Assembly (NCBI GenBank): GCA_030407315.1
Contig: JALQPE010001788.1
Span: 20,679-84,678 of the forward strand
Direction: 5' to 3'
Source of the DNA: Asparagopsis taxiformis
Lineage: Eukaryota > Rhodophyta > Florideophyceae > Bonnemaisoniales > Bonnemaisoniaceae
Length of the DNA: 64,000 nt
Under the pieces are notes generated by a model. It was not told where the DNA came from and did no database searches. It saw only the letters and a list, made by a program, of their open reading frames with translations. Shown piece after piece: positions 29,728-40,765 of the stretch; positions within the stretch are counted from its first letter, which is position 1; each line of letters opens with the position of its first letter. The position numbers were made by a program, and so were the translations under genes.

Positions 29728-30064
29728 GGGAGCCCTTGCGGGAAACCTTCTACGATAGTAGTCGACCCTTGCAGCACACAGTGTCATCAGTCCGGAGTTC
29801 CCTCACAGACCTCTACTGCCCAGACCTGTTTCCTTAGCCTAAGTCAAGGCTTACTTACCAGGAATGACACAACCGATTATGGCTGGAACTGTTAGCTCGT
29901 CCGAAGACTCCCCGTCTGCTGCCACGAGGAGGCCAGTTCCATGAGGATGAGTCTTCCAAAAAAGAACATCACCCTCGTCCTATTAGCCTTATAAGACGCA
30001 GACAACATCAGAGGCGGCACAGCCCAAGATTGCCAGTCCCAATTCTCGTTCAAAAAACTTAGCC
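29728..30064. other. Unassigned segment between copia C and the 1.6-kb repeat
   Basis: No gene or family recognised. It joins the truncated gag on the left and the inverted 1.6-kb repeat on the right, and may be part of whatever inserted into element C. Confidence 0.35.
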
Positions 30065-31680
30065 AATTTGGTGGCCCAGCATCTCCTGTGCCGAAAATTC
30101 CCGCACTCACTTCTGATATACGTCCAGACGTGTTTCGCACTTGTACGCATCAGGGAAGGCGTCACGGAAGGTTGACACTACGCTACTTGTGTACCGCGTC
30201 GTCCGAAATAGCGAGTAGTGTTTGTTGTATAGTTGTGGAGTATGCGTCTAGTGGTTTGTAAAGCTTGCAGAACGGGATAGGGATGTGGGTGGCCCTATTT
30301 TATGAATACATGAGTACTAATATTCAGGGTTGACAAAGCGGAAAGGCATACGCTCATACATGTTTGAGATTGCATAGTGGAGAAAATATTTACATCGAAA
30401 TTTACATGGAGCAGATGGAGGTTTTAAGGATGAGGTATGAGAGGAAGAAAATTTTCTGTGGTATGAGGATGTGTTCTGTGGGGGGATGGAATCTTGGGAT
30501 GGTACAGGGGGAGGTGGAAATGTATGGAGTGCGGGTTTAGATTGGAGTGTGATTCGGAGAGGAGTGCCGACGAGCATAATATGGGGATTAGGGAGACGCT
30601 GCGGGGTGTTGGAGTAGTGAGGGCGGAGGAGGTGTTTAGGTGGGACCGTAGGAGGGTGCGGTTGAAGGCGCCGAGAGGAGGGAGTTTTAGGAAAGTGAGG
30701 AGAAAGAGGGGGTGGGGGTGGCGTCTGTTCTGGCTGTGGTGAGTGGGGATGTGATGGAGAAGAAGGGGGTTATTGTATTTGGGGAGGGAGGGGAGTGGGA
30801 GGAAGGGTGCGAAGTGGGGGGTTGATATGTGTTTCAGAGCGGGGAGGTTTCTGGGGAGACGGAGGGGGTGCCACCCCGCAGTGCGGGAGCGTGGGCCGGT
30901 GGTGGTGGTGTATACGGTATCGAATATGCGGATGGCGTGGGGGGCATGGAGCAGGTCGGGTACGGGATGGGGAGTGAGAGGTTTTGGAAGAGTAAGCTGC
31001 AGGGGAAGTTTGTGGAGAGGGCGAAGGAGATGGGTTGAAGGTAGAGGAGAGAGGGTATTGAAGAACAATACGTTGCAAAGGTGTTGGGGGAGAGCATGGT
31101 CGAGGAGATAGGGGGTGTTTTTCCCTATTCTGAGGTAGTATGAGGACTGGTTATACGAAATCTGTACGGTAGAGCAGAAAAGTAGGTATGGAATGGAGGT
31201 GGGCACCGTGGAAGCGGGGATAGATAGCTGAAAATGCGTGCTAGAGTGGTATTGGGGGTGTTTGAGGTACATTACGGGGGAGGTGAGCACCAACTGGAAG
31301 GGGGTGTGAGCGAGAGGATGAAAAAATTAAAGACAAAATTGGAGTCGACCGACAAGGAAAAATAGAGTGGTCGCCGTGATGGAAGCGGACATCCATGTCG
31401 AGCACGGCGGCAGAAATTTCTGGGCTCGAAATTTTTGAATTTCTGAACCGGCGCCCGTCCTAGGTTGACATAGACATGGTGGAAGTCCATCCCGAGGGGG
31501 ACATCCGTGGTACTAGAAACAATGAATGTCGTCCTAGTAATACTAGACGTACTAGACCGCATGGACGTCCGGTTCTAGGCGGACATCCAAAAGTACTGGA
31601 GAACATGGACGTCCGCCTAGTAATACTAGGTGTACTAGAGGTTGTGGACGTCCGCGTCCATTTCTGAGAACACAGACGAA
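30065..31680 (-). repeat. Dispersed 1.6-kb repeat, copy 1 (inverted relative to copy 2)
   Basis: This segment is the reverse complement of 40766-42405 along nearly its whole length, with small indels and substitutions. Its outer end (31469-31680) is packed with short palindromes (GGACGTCC, CTAGTAATACTAG) and ends with GAACACAGACG. The body is strongly strand-biased (G-rich on plus), producing long Pro/Leu/His-rich frames on the other strand that are probably not coding. No transposase is recognised, so it is best seen as a non-autonomous DNA element whose ends resemble those at the right edge of the window. Confidence 0.8.
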
Positions 31681-31689
31681 GGTGTGTCT

Positions 31690-32895
31690 AGAAGTGAAGG
31701 TGACGGGTCCGTGATTTGAGGCAAGTGTGTGCACAGAGACAAGGTCGTGGGTGAGCTCTGGGGTTACGACCACGTTACTGATGTTGAGCATCAATGTTGG
31801 TGTCTTGATCTTTGCATTTCCAGAGTGGGTTATTGCGTCACTATTGTTAGCTGCTGTCTTTGTGAACTGGTTGTGACGTACCGGTTTCATTCCGTTTTGT
31901 GGGGTGTTGAAATGTGATGGGTCTGCATCTGAGTCGAGTACAATCAACTTACGTTCAGATTCAGATATGTTTAAGTTGTCCTCGTAGATTGGGAAGGATG
32001 GGTCGTGTTCATGTGATTCTCATGGTTGTTGGGGTATGCAGTGATCTCGTGTGCTTTGGTGATGGACGACGCGCGTTGAGCACGACATTCTCTATTGCTG
32101 TGATAGGGGGATTTGTGGTAGGTGCACCATTTTTGTCCAACGCGACGGGGCGGATTGTAGCGATTCGATCGGAGATTCCATGGAGTAGTGTAGTTCCTGT
32201 CTCTGAGGTTCATGTAATTCTGGCGAGGTTGTTGCAGGTAGTATAGGTTCTTGGGGGTGTTAGTGAGCTTGCGTGCTCGGATGTTGGTTGTGGCGCGTTT
32301 GATGCGTATGTTGAACTCTGCTATGGTGGCGGATGGAGTCTGAATCATAATTTCATGGGTGGTTTGTAGTTCTAGGTTGTGTTGGATGCCTTGGATCATT
32401 TATTGGATTGTGGTGTCTTCTTCTTGGATGCGTGGGAATTTGGCGTTTCACATGGTGAGGCGCATTTGAGCGTGTTGCGCGATGTAGTCGTCAATTTCGT
32501 TGATGTTTCGTAGCGTAATTCTGCGAGCGTTTGAGTCCAGTATGCTGTGGTCGATGGATGTGAGTTCATGAACATGATTGAGGATTTGTTTCGTGAGGAG
32601 GTATGGCGGGAACTGGAGGTTTTCCTCAGTCAGATGATCGATAATACTCTGGAGAAGACTGGATAGTATGATTTGTGTGAGTCGTTCTCGCTGGCGTTTG
32701 AATTCCGTGAATTCTGCAGGGTCTTGCGGCGCTGTCGTTGATGCTTCGAGGAAGTGTTCGAGCTTCAGGTCGTGTGTTATGACTTGTAAATTACGATGCC
32801 AGTCAGATGCGTCCTGCGGTTAGAGCGTTGGGAGCGTTGGGAGCGAGAAGGAATTCATTTTCGTTGCATGAGGATCGGTGCGCAGGGTGATGGAG
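31690..32895 (-). pseudogene. Copia D gag and protease remnant
   Basis: The gag N-terminal part between about 32790 and 32400 contains DPAEFTEFKRQRERLTQIIL, matching element E (DPAEFATFKRNQERLSLLIL), but in-frame stops break it. The next frame (to 31971) carries the CHHC knuckle WCTYHKSPYHSNREC. The frame from 31947 has the protease-like LDSDADPSHFN and VVVTPELTHDLVSVHTLAS. The canonical protease DSG is DSD here, a further sign of decay. Integrase, RT and RNase H are missing. Confidence 0.78.
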
Positions 32896-32910
32896 AAAGG
32901 GCCGATAACC

Positions 32911-33069
32911 TGTTAGAACGTGAGAGACCGATGCCTCCTTCTTTACTTTCGATCCTATGTGCCACTATATACATTGCTCTTGCTGCTGTTGGTATGTTGA
33001 GGTGCCTCGTCCGTTCCGTGCCGACACTGTTGGTCGAGTGCTTTGGTTAAAGAGTTAGAATCCTGACAA
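32911..33069 (-). repeat. 5' LTR of copia D
   Basis: 159 bases on the minus strand, starting TGTCAGGATTCTAACTC and ending TTCTAACA before the primer site. It shares its first ~12 and last ~8 bases and its TATA region with the LTR of element E. Confidence 0.7.
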
Positions 33070-33501
33070 CATTTCAAGCTTCTCCGAAGCTCTAATCTGC
33101 CATGCCACACCGACATCACCCTGTAGATATTCGAGCACTTCAAGCGCTATGGGAATGTATTGGTACAAACCAGCTGGGAATCGAACTGACACTATCTTCA
33201 AGCCGAAACGTTCAATAACAGGAACGTTGAAATAATTAAGACATTGAACAATCTAGTCCGTTCATACATTAATGGCTCACAATGCAGTGCACGGAATTTT
33301 ATTGTCACAACACTCATGAGCATGGCAATTCCACTGATTCGTTCCGCTTCAACGAAGCTCAGAGCATCATTACCTTCCCCATAACCGTCAGAATACATTA
33401 CAGGCGACGAATTCATTGCGGCACCCATCATTGTTCATCTATGTGCCAATATTGGTGCGAAATTTCAATGTCGACGCGAAATCTTATACAGACAGCATAT
33501 T
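33070..33501. other. No recognisable gene
   Basis: Unassigned sequence between copia D and the mariner remnant. Its right end probably includes the terminus of the mariner element (GTGTGACTAGTACTTTGT near 33518), but no matching second terminus was found. Confidence 0.35.
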
Positions 33502-34385
33502 TCAAAGAATGTTTATAGTGTGACTAGTACTTTGTAGGCCCACCCTTTTTTCCATCACACCAAGAAGACGTTTAGGAATCGATTGGTATAGTTTTCTTAC
33601 CGTTGATATATCTATCTCATTCCATGCCTCTAAGATTGCTTCTGCAAGCTCGCCAAGCCCATTGAACTGCCTGCAGCCGGCGTAAACCTTCCTTACACGA
33701 GTACTCCAAACATTTTCAATGACATTGAAGTCTGGACTTTTTGCTGGCCACCCCAATACATCCACCTCGTTATAAAAAAGCCAAATTTTTGTCTCATTTG
33801 ACCTGTGGACACTAGCAGCATCATGAACCAACTTCCAAATATTTTCATGATGCTTCCGTGCAAACGGTAGGAGAGTTTCGATAAGTGTTTGGAAATATCG
33901 TGCAGAGTCTACATTACCGTCTAAAATGTCCAGGTTAGACAAATCTTTGTAAGAAACTGCTCCCCAAATCATCAGAGATTTCCCTCCCTACTGCTGCTTC
34001 GGAAATATCGTGGGCTCCTTCCTCAGGCCATGCCAGTAGCATGCTAGGCCATCAGGGCCGTCAAGATTAAACTTTTTTCATCCGTTAAGATGTGTCGACG
34101 CCAAACTGTACCAAATTCCAAAGGATTTCTTGCATATTCCAGCCTCATTCCTTTATGCATTTTCAGCATGAAGAAGGCCTTTTTCATTCTCTCGTACCTC
34201 AAGTATGGTACCACACTTAGTATCTGCTGGACACGTCGCACGCCTTTGTCCAATTTGAAATGTTTTTCAGTTCGGCAGCACTCATTTCACCCTTAAAAGC
34301 CTCTCATAATAGAGCTCTTTTAGCAGCATCGGTCACCTTTTTGTTCCTAGATGTAGGACCAGTCGTAATGGCGATCGCTAAGGGA
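33502..34385 (-). pseudogene. Tc1/mariner transposase, frameshifted
   Basis: Reading leftward from about 34385: a helix-turn-helix region (KVTDAAKRALL, then VRRVQQILSVVPYLRYERMK), then HILTDEK with the first catalytic Asp, where the frame breaks. In the next frame FNLDGPDGLACYWHG and LRKEPTIFPKQQ follow and end at a TAG. The C-terminal frame (33972-33502) starts MIWGAVSYKDLSNLDILDG, has LVHDAASVH around the second Asp and WPAKSPDFNVIENVW for the third acidic region. The motifs are those of the Tc1/mariner (DDE_3) family. At least one frameshift and one stop make it inactive. The element around it is about 1 kb and is not clearly delimited. Confidence 0.85.
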
Positions 34386-35166
34386 GTTCTAGAATTGCCA
34401 GCTGTGTCAGGGCGTGGTGAACTGGATCGCGCAGGTTGAAATTGCGTTTTGCAGGGGTCGTAAATCCCTGGCCGAGTATTATGCGACGCAACGCACGGTA
34501 TCGCGGTGCGACGCAGTTCGACTGTCGGTATACGAGGGGCGCGCGTACGTACGTCGGCGATCGTGAGCAATCCGCATGCAAAGTCTCAACGCAATCGGTC
34601 CTTGCGACGCGCTAGACGGCTAACTCGTAGCTACGAAAGTGCTGACAGTTTATTGGTAAGGTGCGAAGCAGAACAACCATTAGTAGCTAACTACTAAGGA
34701 CAGGTTGTCCTTGTGCGGCCGGCCGGCGGCCGCTTGCTCGCTCGCAAAAAAGGGAATATTTTGGGAAAAAGACTTTCGTCATAAAAAACCTAAAAAGGAT
34801 TAATAAAGGGCAATTCGAAGAAATTCTCGCAATCGTACGCGCTCGCGCAGACGCGCCGTGACACGTAATTGTATCGCCACACGTATGCTCGCTTACTAAC
34901 TATCTAAACGCGGATGCATGCGGACTCAACTCGACTCCATCGCTTCAACCCGCGTGCGTGTTTGCGACATAGGTTGTGCCACAACTTGGAGATAGATGTT
35001 AGTTGTCTGGCAGGGGCGAGGACCCTGTTTCCGGCAACTTGGATACCATCAACTATTTCCACCATTTTTTGTGATTTCGGAATTGCAATGGAGTTGACGT
35101 GGTTTGCTGACGGGAGAATTAAAATTTCGGCACTCACTCTGCCCTGCCACATTATCAATTTTGCCG
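34386..35166. other. No recognisable gene
   Basis: Short frames on both strands without motifs. Contains a GC-rich palindromic patch (GGCCGGCCGGCGGCCGC near 34719). Confidence 0.4.
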
Positions 35167-35255
35167 TGTGAGGAGAACAGAGTTCCTTGTTCCATTTATT
35201 GTCGGAGTAGAGCGACGGCGGAGGTTTAAGTACTAGCTTTGTACTGTAATTCACA
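35167..35255 (-). repeat. 3' LTR-like end of copia F
   Basis: Shares the block containing AACAGAGTTCCTTGTTCC and CATTTATTG with 36888-36920. It begins on the minus strand with TGTGAATTACAGTAC. A related fragment of the same LTR family and its 5' flank occurs at 39150-39215. Confidence 0.55.
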
Positions 35256-35317
35256 GTGAATATGAAAGTTATTTGTGGAGAAGTGGATTCGGTGCGGGAA
35301 AGAAGTAAAGTTATTTG

Positions 35318-36573
35318 TTAGTCGCCGCGCGCCGTGAACGCTGAGAGACGTAGTAATGGCAGTTTGAGTTTAAACTGCGCTGGCTTGAGCGTTTTGGTGA
35401 GGATGTCAGCCGGGTTAGCATTTGATGAAATATGTTTAGGCTCAACGAGGCCGTTGCGTACTTGTTCTTTAAGCCAGTGGTACTTCACTTCAACGTGCCG
35501 AGCGTTAGGGGTAAGATATGAGCCTTTGGCAGTAGAAATTGCAGCCGCATTGTCGATGAAAAGAGTGATTGGTGTACGGGAAAGTTGCTGTATCTCAGTG
35601 AAGAAGTTGACAATGTTTTTGAGTTGCTGAGTAGTTTGAAATGCGGCAACATACTCAGCGGCATGAGTGGACGGCGATACTGCGCGCTATCGTTTGGACT
35701 GCGAAGAAACAGGGGCTCCATTGTAAAAGATAAGTTTGCCTGTCGTGGAACGTCACGTTTTGGGGCAGGCTGCGTGGTCAGAGTCAGAGTAGGCCACAAA
35801 AGAGAAGGTGAGTTTTCTGTAATACTTGATGCCAACGTCGGATGTGGTGCGTAAATATCGTAACACGCGAAGGGCAGCTAGCCAGTGATGTGTGGAGGGG
35901 CATCGCGAGTATCGGCCAAGGAAGCCGACAATAAACGAGATATCGGGGCGAGTGCAATCTGCAAGTTATCGCAAAGAGCCGATGAGGCCAGTACAGTCAT
36001 ACAGGGAGGTTTCGGGAGGTTTGGAGTCACGATTGTTCAGGGTGAGGAGCTTGGAGGCTATAGGAGATTGTGAAGGTTTGGCAGTAGTTTGTCTATATTT
36101 TTCAAGCAAGAAATGAATTTATCTCGGTTGAGAGATTGTGATGCCCGATTGAGATTGAGTTGCTTTCCAGCCGAGGATTTCAGAAATAGGTCCGAGGTAC
36201 TTAACCGAATATTTGCAAAGGGGTGTGGATTTGGTGTGGGGAATTGGTCCATAGAGCTGGAGATGACGAGAAAGTCATCCACTGTTATGATGAGCAGAAT
36301 AAATAGCTCTGGGTGGGAAGAATTACGACTTATGAATGTACAGGGATCGGAATGGAGGCGTTTGAAATCATGTGGTGCCAGGAAGGTGGTGAGGCCTTCT
36401 GAAAATATTCTGCAGGCTTGCTTGCTGCCATACATGTTCCCAGTAAGTCGGGCAACACAATGAGGATGTTGCAAAGAGCCATCAAACCTAGTGGGTTGCT
36501 GTACGAATGTAGTGCGGTTATCATTCAATTTTTTCGTGAAAGAATGCGGCATTGATGTGCCAGTGAATGGCAT
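35318..36573 (-). pseudogene. Copia F reverse transcriptase and RNase H remnant
   Basis: The RT fragment in the frame 36573-36058 has FVQQPTRFDGSLQHPHC, GNMYGSKQACRIFSEGL and the active-site TVDDFLVISS. After a frame change, the RNase H portion near 35580-35318 reads TLFIDNAAAISTAKGS, VKYHWLKEQV and PADILTKTLKPAQFK, matching the end of elements A and B. Frameshifts separate the parts. Integrase is absent. Confidence 0.8.
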
Positions 36574-36629
36574 GGTAGTATTTATTCGAGTACCTTATGC
36601 ATTCTCGCGAAGTGTTCAACACTGATTTG

Positions 36630-36878
36630 CTAAGGTATGTAGTTGGAGAACGTGAGGAGGGGAATTTCCACCTGATGTTGGGAGGTCGAAGATGGTGGGA
36701 GATCAGAGCAAGGGAAGCGACAGGCGCTGGTGGCGTCGGGTGAGAGGGGAGTTGGCGGTAGTTGTCGTCGCCAATAGCTGGTGATAAGCCGGAAAAAGGC
36801 AGATATACTTTCAGGGGGATTGGTAACCTGAATGTCGATGACGGTGGGTGGGTTTTCGCAGTGTGCGTCTGGGTCCAT
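36630..36878 (-). pseudogene. Copia F gag start
   Basis: The ATG at 36878 lies inside the primer binding site (GGTTATGGACC) and starts MDPDAHCENPPTVIDIQVTN. The frame runs ~82 codons, Pro/Ser-rich, before stopping. It continues into the leader of a copia gag but has no capsid or knuckle. Confidence 0.5.
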
Positions 36879-37239
36879 AACCTGTGAAGGGAACAGAGTT
36901 CCTTGTTCCATTTATTGACAGAGTGGAGCTACGGCAGAGGTTCAAGTATCGTAGTAGTCGCTAATACTTGGTCAAAATATAATTTTAATAGGAAAAGTTC
37001 TTCCCGTTCACCGTTTGTGCTTATTCCTTGTTCAATCGGAAGTTCCATCCGAAAAAGGACGGTTCGCGGCGTTCCATGTTCCATCAACATTTAGTGGCGG
37101 AGGGGGCGGGAAGGCGAGAATGGACTCGGTAGCACTCCAGTGAACCTCAATGTGACAAAATATGGGTCAAATTCAAGCAGCAGATGAAATCCATTCTTTA
37201 TTTTGTTGAATAATTTGGAGGTACTATTTCGGTATCCAC

Positions 37240-39098
37240 TCACCTGGAAGCCGATCGTAACCGAGCCCGCACTCTCCGCAAATTCCTCGTTTTCTTTAGT
37301 ATCCTTGATCTTATGAATCGATTTGATAGCCAAATTGCGTGCTCTTCGCGCCTTTCCTTTTCACGGGTCCTCTCCAATTCTTTTTCTACCCCCTTTTCCT
37401 GACGTTCTGCTCGTTTTTGTTCTACAGCGACCGACCGCGAAGCTCTTTTCGAAATTTCCCTTTCCCTGTCTTCTTCTCTCTGCCCTATGCATCTCAGCAC
37501 GTCCTTCGAAGACAACAACAATCCTTCACCAGTATTAATTGTTCCATTCGTTAGTACGTCCCCATCTGCTCGTAGTAAGTTGCTTGTATTCTTCAAACGC
37601 TCTACTAACTCTTTGTATGACATGTGTGCATGTGTTTGGCTTTCAAAACCGGTTATGTTCGTGATGTCAGTGCATCTGATAGCATCAGGAAAAACACCTC
37701 TTCGTTGGGAACACCAAATACCAACGCTACGGAAACCACTAGTAATATTTTCATATGTTACTGCCTTCCTGTACGCCACGGTCAGAATCTTACATAGTGT
37801 GTAAACATCATTGCGCTGGTTTTCATTAACATTGAGAGTTCTTCTGTTGATCTCATTCCTAAAATAAGTCTTGAATGGAGAGAACACCGAGTAGTCCAGA
37901 ACCTGAGTACGATGATTGGTATGTGATGGCAGTGCAACCACTACGACACCATTATCGCTCAACACCCAAAGAACTTTGTAACTCATATGCGTACTGTAAC
38001 CGTCTTGGGTTAGGACAATTTTTCTGTGCTTTTCACGCAAAGATCTCGTCTCTGCAATAAAATGTAATGCCCACTTGAAGAAAATATTGCTATCCATTCC
38101 ATCTGGATCTCTATCAGTTACTAGAGCATTTTCTGGAAGGAAATCCGAGGGTGTTGGCACCGTTCCATCTGCTATTTTCCTGTATTTGGCGACCTTTCCT
38201 TTCAAAATGATAACAGGAGTCCAAGACCTACCATCTGCCGAAACGACAGGCATTATTGTGATATGCTGGGCATTATCTGCCCACTTCAAATCTATAGAAT
38301 TGCTGCGATATCCTTTTACATTGGTGAACAATGCCTTTGCCATTCCTCGACAAGAACCTTTCGTGCTGAATCCACTTTCGTCCAGATTGAACACCTGTTC
38401 ACTGGAACTAATTTCATACTCTTGGTAGACTTGGTGAAGGCGTGCAAAGTGTTTTGCAATGACGTTTACAGACATACCATCCGCTCTCTGCTTTTCCAAG
38501 TTAGCTCTCCTCTCTAGAGATATGCAGCGATGCCTGTTAAGAAAATTTCGAATGAATGAATCTCTCGGGACGCCATCCTTGAATGGTATGCACTTCCGGC
38601 GATCTGGAGGAAGTGAACGAACAAAAATGGCTATCATGTCTTTCAAACAGCCTCTTGATAGAGTTGTTCCATTTCGGGCGAACTCCTCGATAGCTTGAAC
38701 AATCTCAAGCTCTTCTTGTGCGTGCAAAACTGGCTTTCTGCCTCGCCTCTCTGCAGCACTTATTTTCCCAAGAACAAATCTTTGTAGCTGTGTATTGGAT
38801 ACATCATGGTGCCTTGCGGAATGTCGAATCGAGCATCCCGAAGTCCGAGTATATTCTGCAGCAATTTTGAGTTTTTCGTATTTCGTTGTTGAAGCTATTG
38901 TCTGCGAAAATGTAACAAGGGAAACTGTTAGCTGGAATTACCAGCTCATGAGTGCTCGAAATTTCTCGTGTGCTTGCTGACCACTTGAAATGACATCTGT
39001 GACTCAAATGGCGCAATCAGATTCTGGTATAGTCTTGTAGTTTCGCTTTTAGGACACTTCGCGCCAATTCGTTCCTTGATGGTGACCGAAATCGCCAT
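37240..39098 (-). CDS. Pogo-like DDE transposase with one likely intron
   Basis: The main frame runs from 38901 to 37240 (553 codons). Its start has a psq/CENP-B-type helix-turn-helix (YEKLKIAAEYTRTSGCSIRH, then TQLQRFVLGKISAAERRGRK). The DDE domain follows with NLDESGF (first Asp), LTQDGYSTHMSY (second) and TQVLDYSVFSPFK (third), the order and spacing of pogo/Tigger transposases. The C-terminus is a Glu/Arg coiled coil. There is no ATG near 38901. Instead a good acceptor (TTTTCGCAG, with branch-like CTAAC 30 bases upstream) ends an apparent 83-base intron (38984-38902). The exon before it starts at ATG 39098 (MAISVTIKERIGAKCPKSE) and joins in phase. The donor GTGGTC is weak. The DDE residues are intact, so the enzyme may be active. 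I found no terminal repeats. Confidence 0.82.
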
Positions 39099-39149
39099 TA
39101 TTTTATTTAAAAAAGTTGACCCACTTTAGCGCACTGACCCAAATTAGGA

Positions 39150-39215
39150 TGTATCATGATACTAGCTGTGTACTGTAATGCACAGTGAATATGAAAGTAA
39201 TTTGTTATGCCGGCG
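39150..39215 (-). repeat. Fragment of copia F-type LTR
   Basis: Matches 35233-35320 in part (ACTGTAATGCACAGTGAATA against ACTGTAATTCACAGTGAATA), placing a stray piece of the F family next to element E. Confidence 0.6.
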
Positions 39216-39229
39216 CGTCTTCTATTGGC

Positions 39230-39352
39230 TGTCAGGATATCAACTCAAGACAGCTGTCCCAAGCTGTCAATCCGCCGGCGACAGAGAATAGAAAAGTATA
39301 TAAAGACAAACAGAAGGAAGTAAAGAAGAGGTAACGGACTACCGTTCTAACA
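39230..39352 (+). repeat. 5' LTR of copia E
   Basis: Related to the LTR of element D at its ends and TATA region; the same primer site variant follows. The repeat at 40766 has removed the other LTR. Confidence 0.72.
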
Positions 39353-39401
39353 GGTTATCGGCCCTCGCCGCTCCACTGCCCACGAGTGCGCCAACTGCAA
39401 T

Positions 39402-40765
39402 ATGGACAACACACACCTTTCCAAACTCCAAATTGAACATTACTCCTACTGGCACCGCATTTTACGCGCTACAGCTGCAAATCTCGAGCTCGACACACAT
39501 CTCAACCCAACAACTGTCGCACCAACTGACCCAGCAGAGTTTGCCACATTCAAACGTAACCAAGAGCGTCTTTCTCTCCTCATTTTGTCCAGCCTTCCAC
39601 AACAAATCATCGCGCGTTTATCATCTGACCACCTCGACCTCACACCATCTCTCCTCATTCAACAGATCCACAACCAAGTCCAATCCCTCACTGAAGCAGA
39701 TCACTCCCTCCTGGAGCTCACTGCTCGCCAAATCATACTCCCACCTGAGGGCAACATCGAGCAATACCTATCTGATCACGAAGCCATGCGCAGCAAAATG
39801 ATCAACGCGGACTACCCGCGCATTACAGCGGAAGCCACGACCATCCAATTCATGATTGATGGAATACGCTCCCACCCGGACTTCCAGCTCACATATGCCA
39901 TCCTTATGCTACACCACCATCCACTGCATACCCAATCGATCACATGCAGCTCGCCTCACCATAGACCACATGGAATATGTGCACACCGTCCGCGATCGTT
40001 ACCCTGCCTTTTTCCGCACTGACAACGCGAAGGAGTACACATCTGCCGCGCTACGCACCCAACTATCCGCACGCGGAATCACACCCATCACTACTGTCCC
40101 ACACACACACCAGCAAAATAGTATCGCCGAAAGAGTCAATCGAACTCTCATGGACACCGTCCGCGCCAATTTAGCACACTCCCACCTGAACCTCACTTAC
40201 TGGGAACCCGCCCTCAAAGACGCGGTATTCAAGAGAAATCTAACATTACACAGAAGCACCAACCAAATCCCTTACACCCAGTGGTACGGTTCCAAACCAA
40301 ACATCCAACGACTATTCGCATTTGGAAAAATTGGTTACACTCCCCTTCTCGCACTTAAGACCAAGCTAGACAATCGTGGCACACAAGTACGCTACCTATA
40401 CGGTATCGACGCCCATACTATCATCGTAGAAAACACATCCACACGCCAACTTATGCATATCACATCGCTCTATTTCCATCCGTACAATCGACTTAACGAT
40501 CCAGCCACCACATCCCCCATGGCGTTCAAAGCCTCTCCCGCATCCCACCTTGCAATTCCCCAATCAATAACCCAAACGACCCCGGCGCCCAGCTCATACC
40601 GTCAGGCTAAGAAATACCCTGACGTAGATAAATGGGCAATAGCCCACGATGCAGAGCTCACTAAAATTGACGCGATGGAAGCAATCCAATGGACACCCCC
40701 AGAATCAATACCCAAGAATGTCCAAGCCCTACCACTAACAATGGCATATCGCTATAAACGAGATA
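39402..40765 (+). pseudogene. Copia E gag-pol remnant
   Basis: Gag starts at ATG 39402 (MDNTHLSKLQIEHYSYWHRI) and is readable to about residue 165. A deletion then shifts the frame into integrase sequence from about 39925: YVHTVRDRYPAFFRTDNAKE (second catalytic Asp) and QQNSIAERVNRTLMD (catalytic Glu retained), followed by the linker and the first residues of the RT (WTPPESIPKNVQALPLTMAY). The frame stops making sense at the junction with the 1.6-kb repeat. Confidence 0.82.

Larger units (their letters stand above)
31690..33069 (-). mobile_element. Copia element D, 5' fragment on the minus strand
   Basis: Reading leftward: a 159-base LTR (33069 to 32911, TGTCAGGATT...TTCTAACA) with a TATATA box, primer site GGTTATCGGCCC (32910-32899), a degenerate gag and the start of a protease. 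Its LTR and gag are related to element E at 39230. The element is cut off near 31690 by the 1.6-kb repeat. Confidence 0.8.
35167..37089 (-). mobile_element. Copia element F, internally deleted, minus strand
   Basis: Reading leftward: a 5' LTR (36883-37089, about 207 bases, TGTTGATGG...CTTCACA), primer site GGTTATGGACCCAG (36882-36869), a short gag start, then part of the reverse transcriptase and RNase H, and a 3' LTR-like end sharing ~70 bases with the 5' LTR (from 35167). Most of gag, the protease and the whole integrase are missing, so it is a deletion derivative about 1.9 kb long. Exact LTR limits at the left end are uncertain. Confidence 0.75.
39230..40765 (+). mobile_element. Copia element E, internally deleted and truncated
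   Basis: A 123-base LTR (39230-39352, TGTCAGGATATC...TTCTAACA, TATATAAAG near 39297), primer site GGTTATCGGCCC from 39353, the gag N-terminus, then directly the integrase core and the first part of the RT. Around 39890-39945 roughly the second half of gag, the protease and the integrase zinc domain are missing. The right part ends where the 1.6-kb repeat begins at 40766. Confidence 0.82.

Noticed and set aside
30424..31293. A 289-codon Pro/Leu/His-rich frame, with a partner of 236 codons at 41366-42076
   Set aside because: It comes from the C-rich strand of the 1.6-kb repeat. The two copies do not share one continuous frame, and no domain is seen. A small CxxC...H patch on the opposite strand (WKCMECGF) is conserved but too short to call.
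34904..35254. A 116-codon minus-strand frame near the end of copia F, and an antisense 85-codon frame
   Set aside because: No copia domain could be matched, and the frames overlap on both strands.
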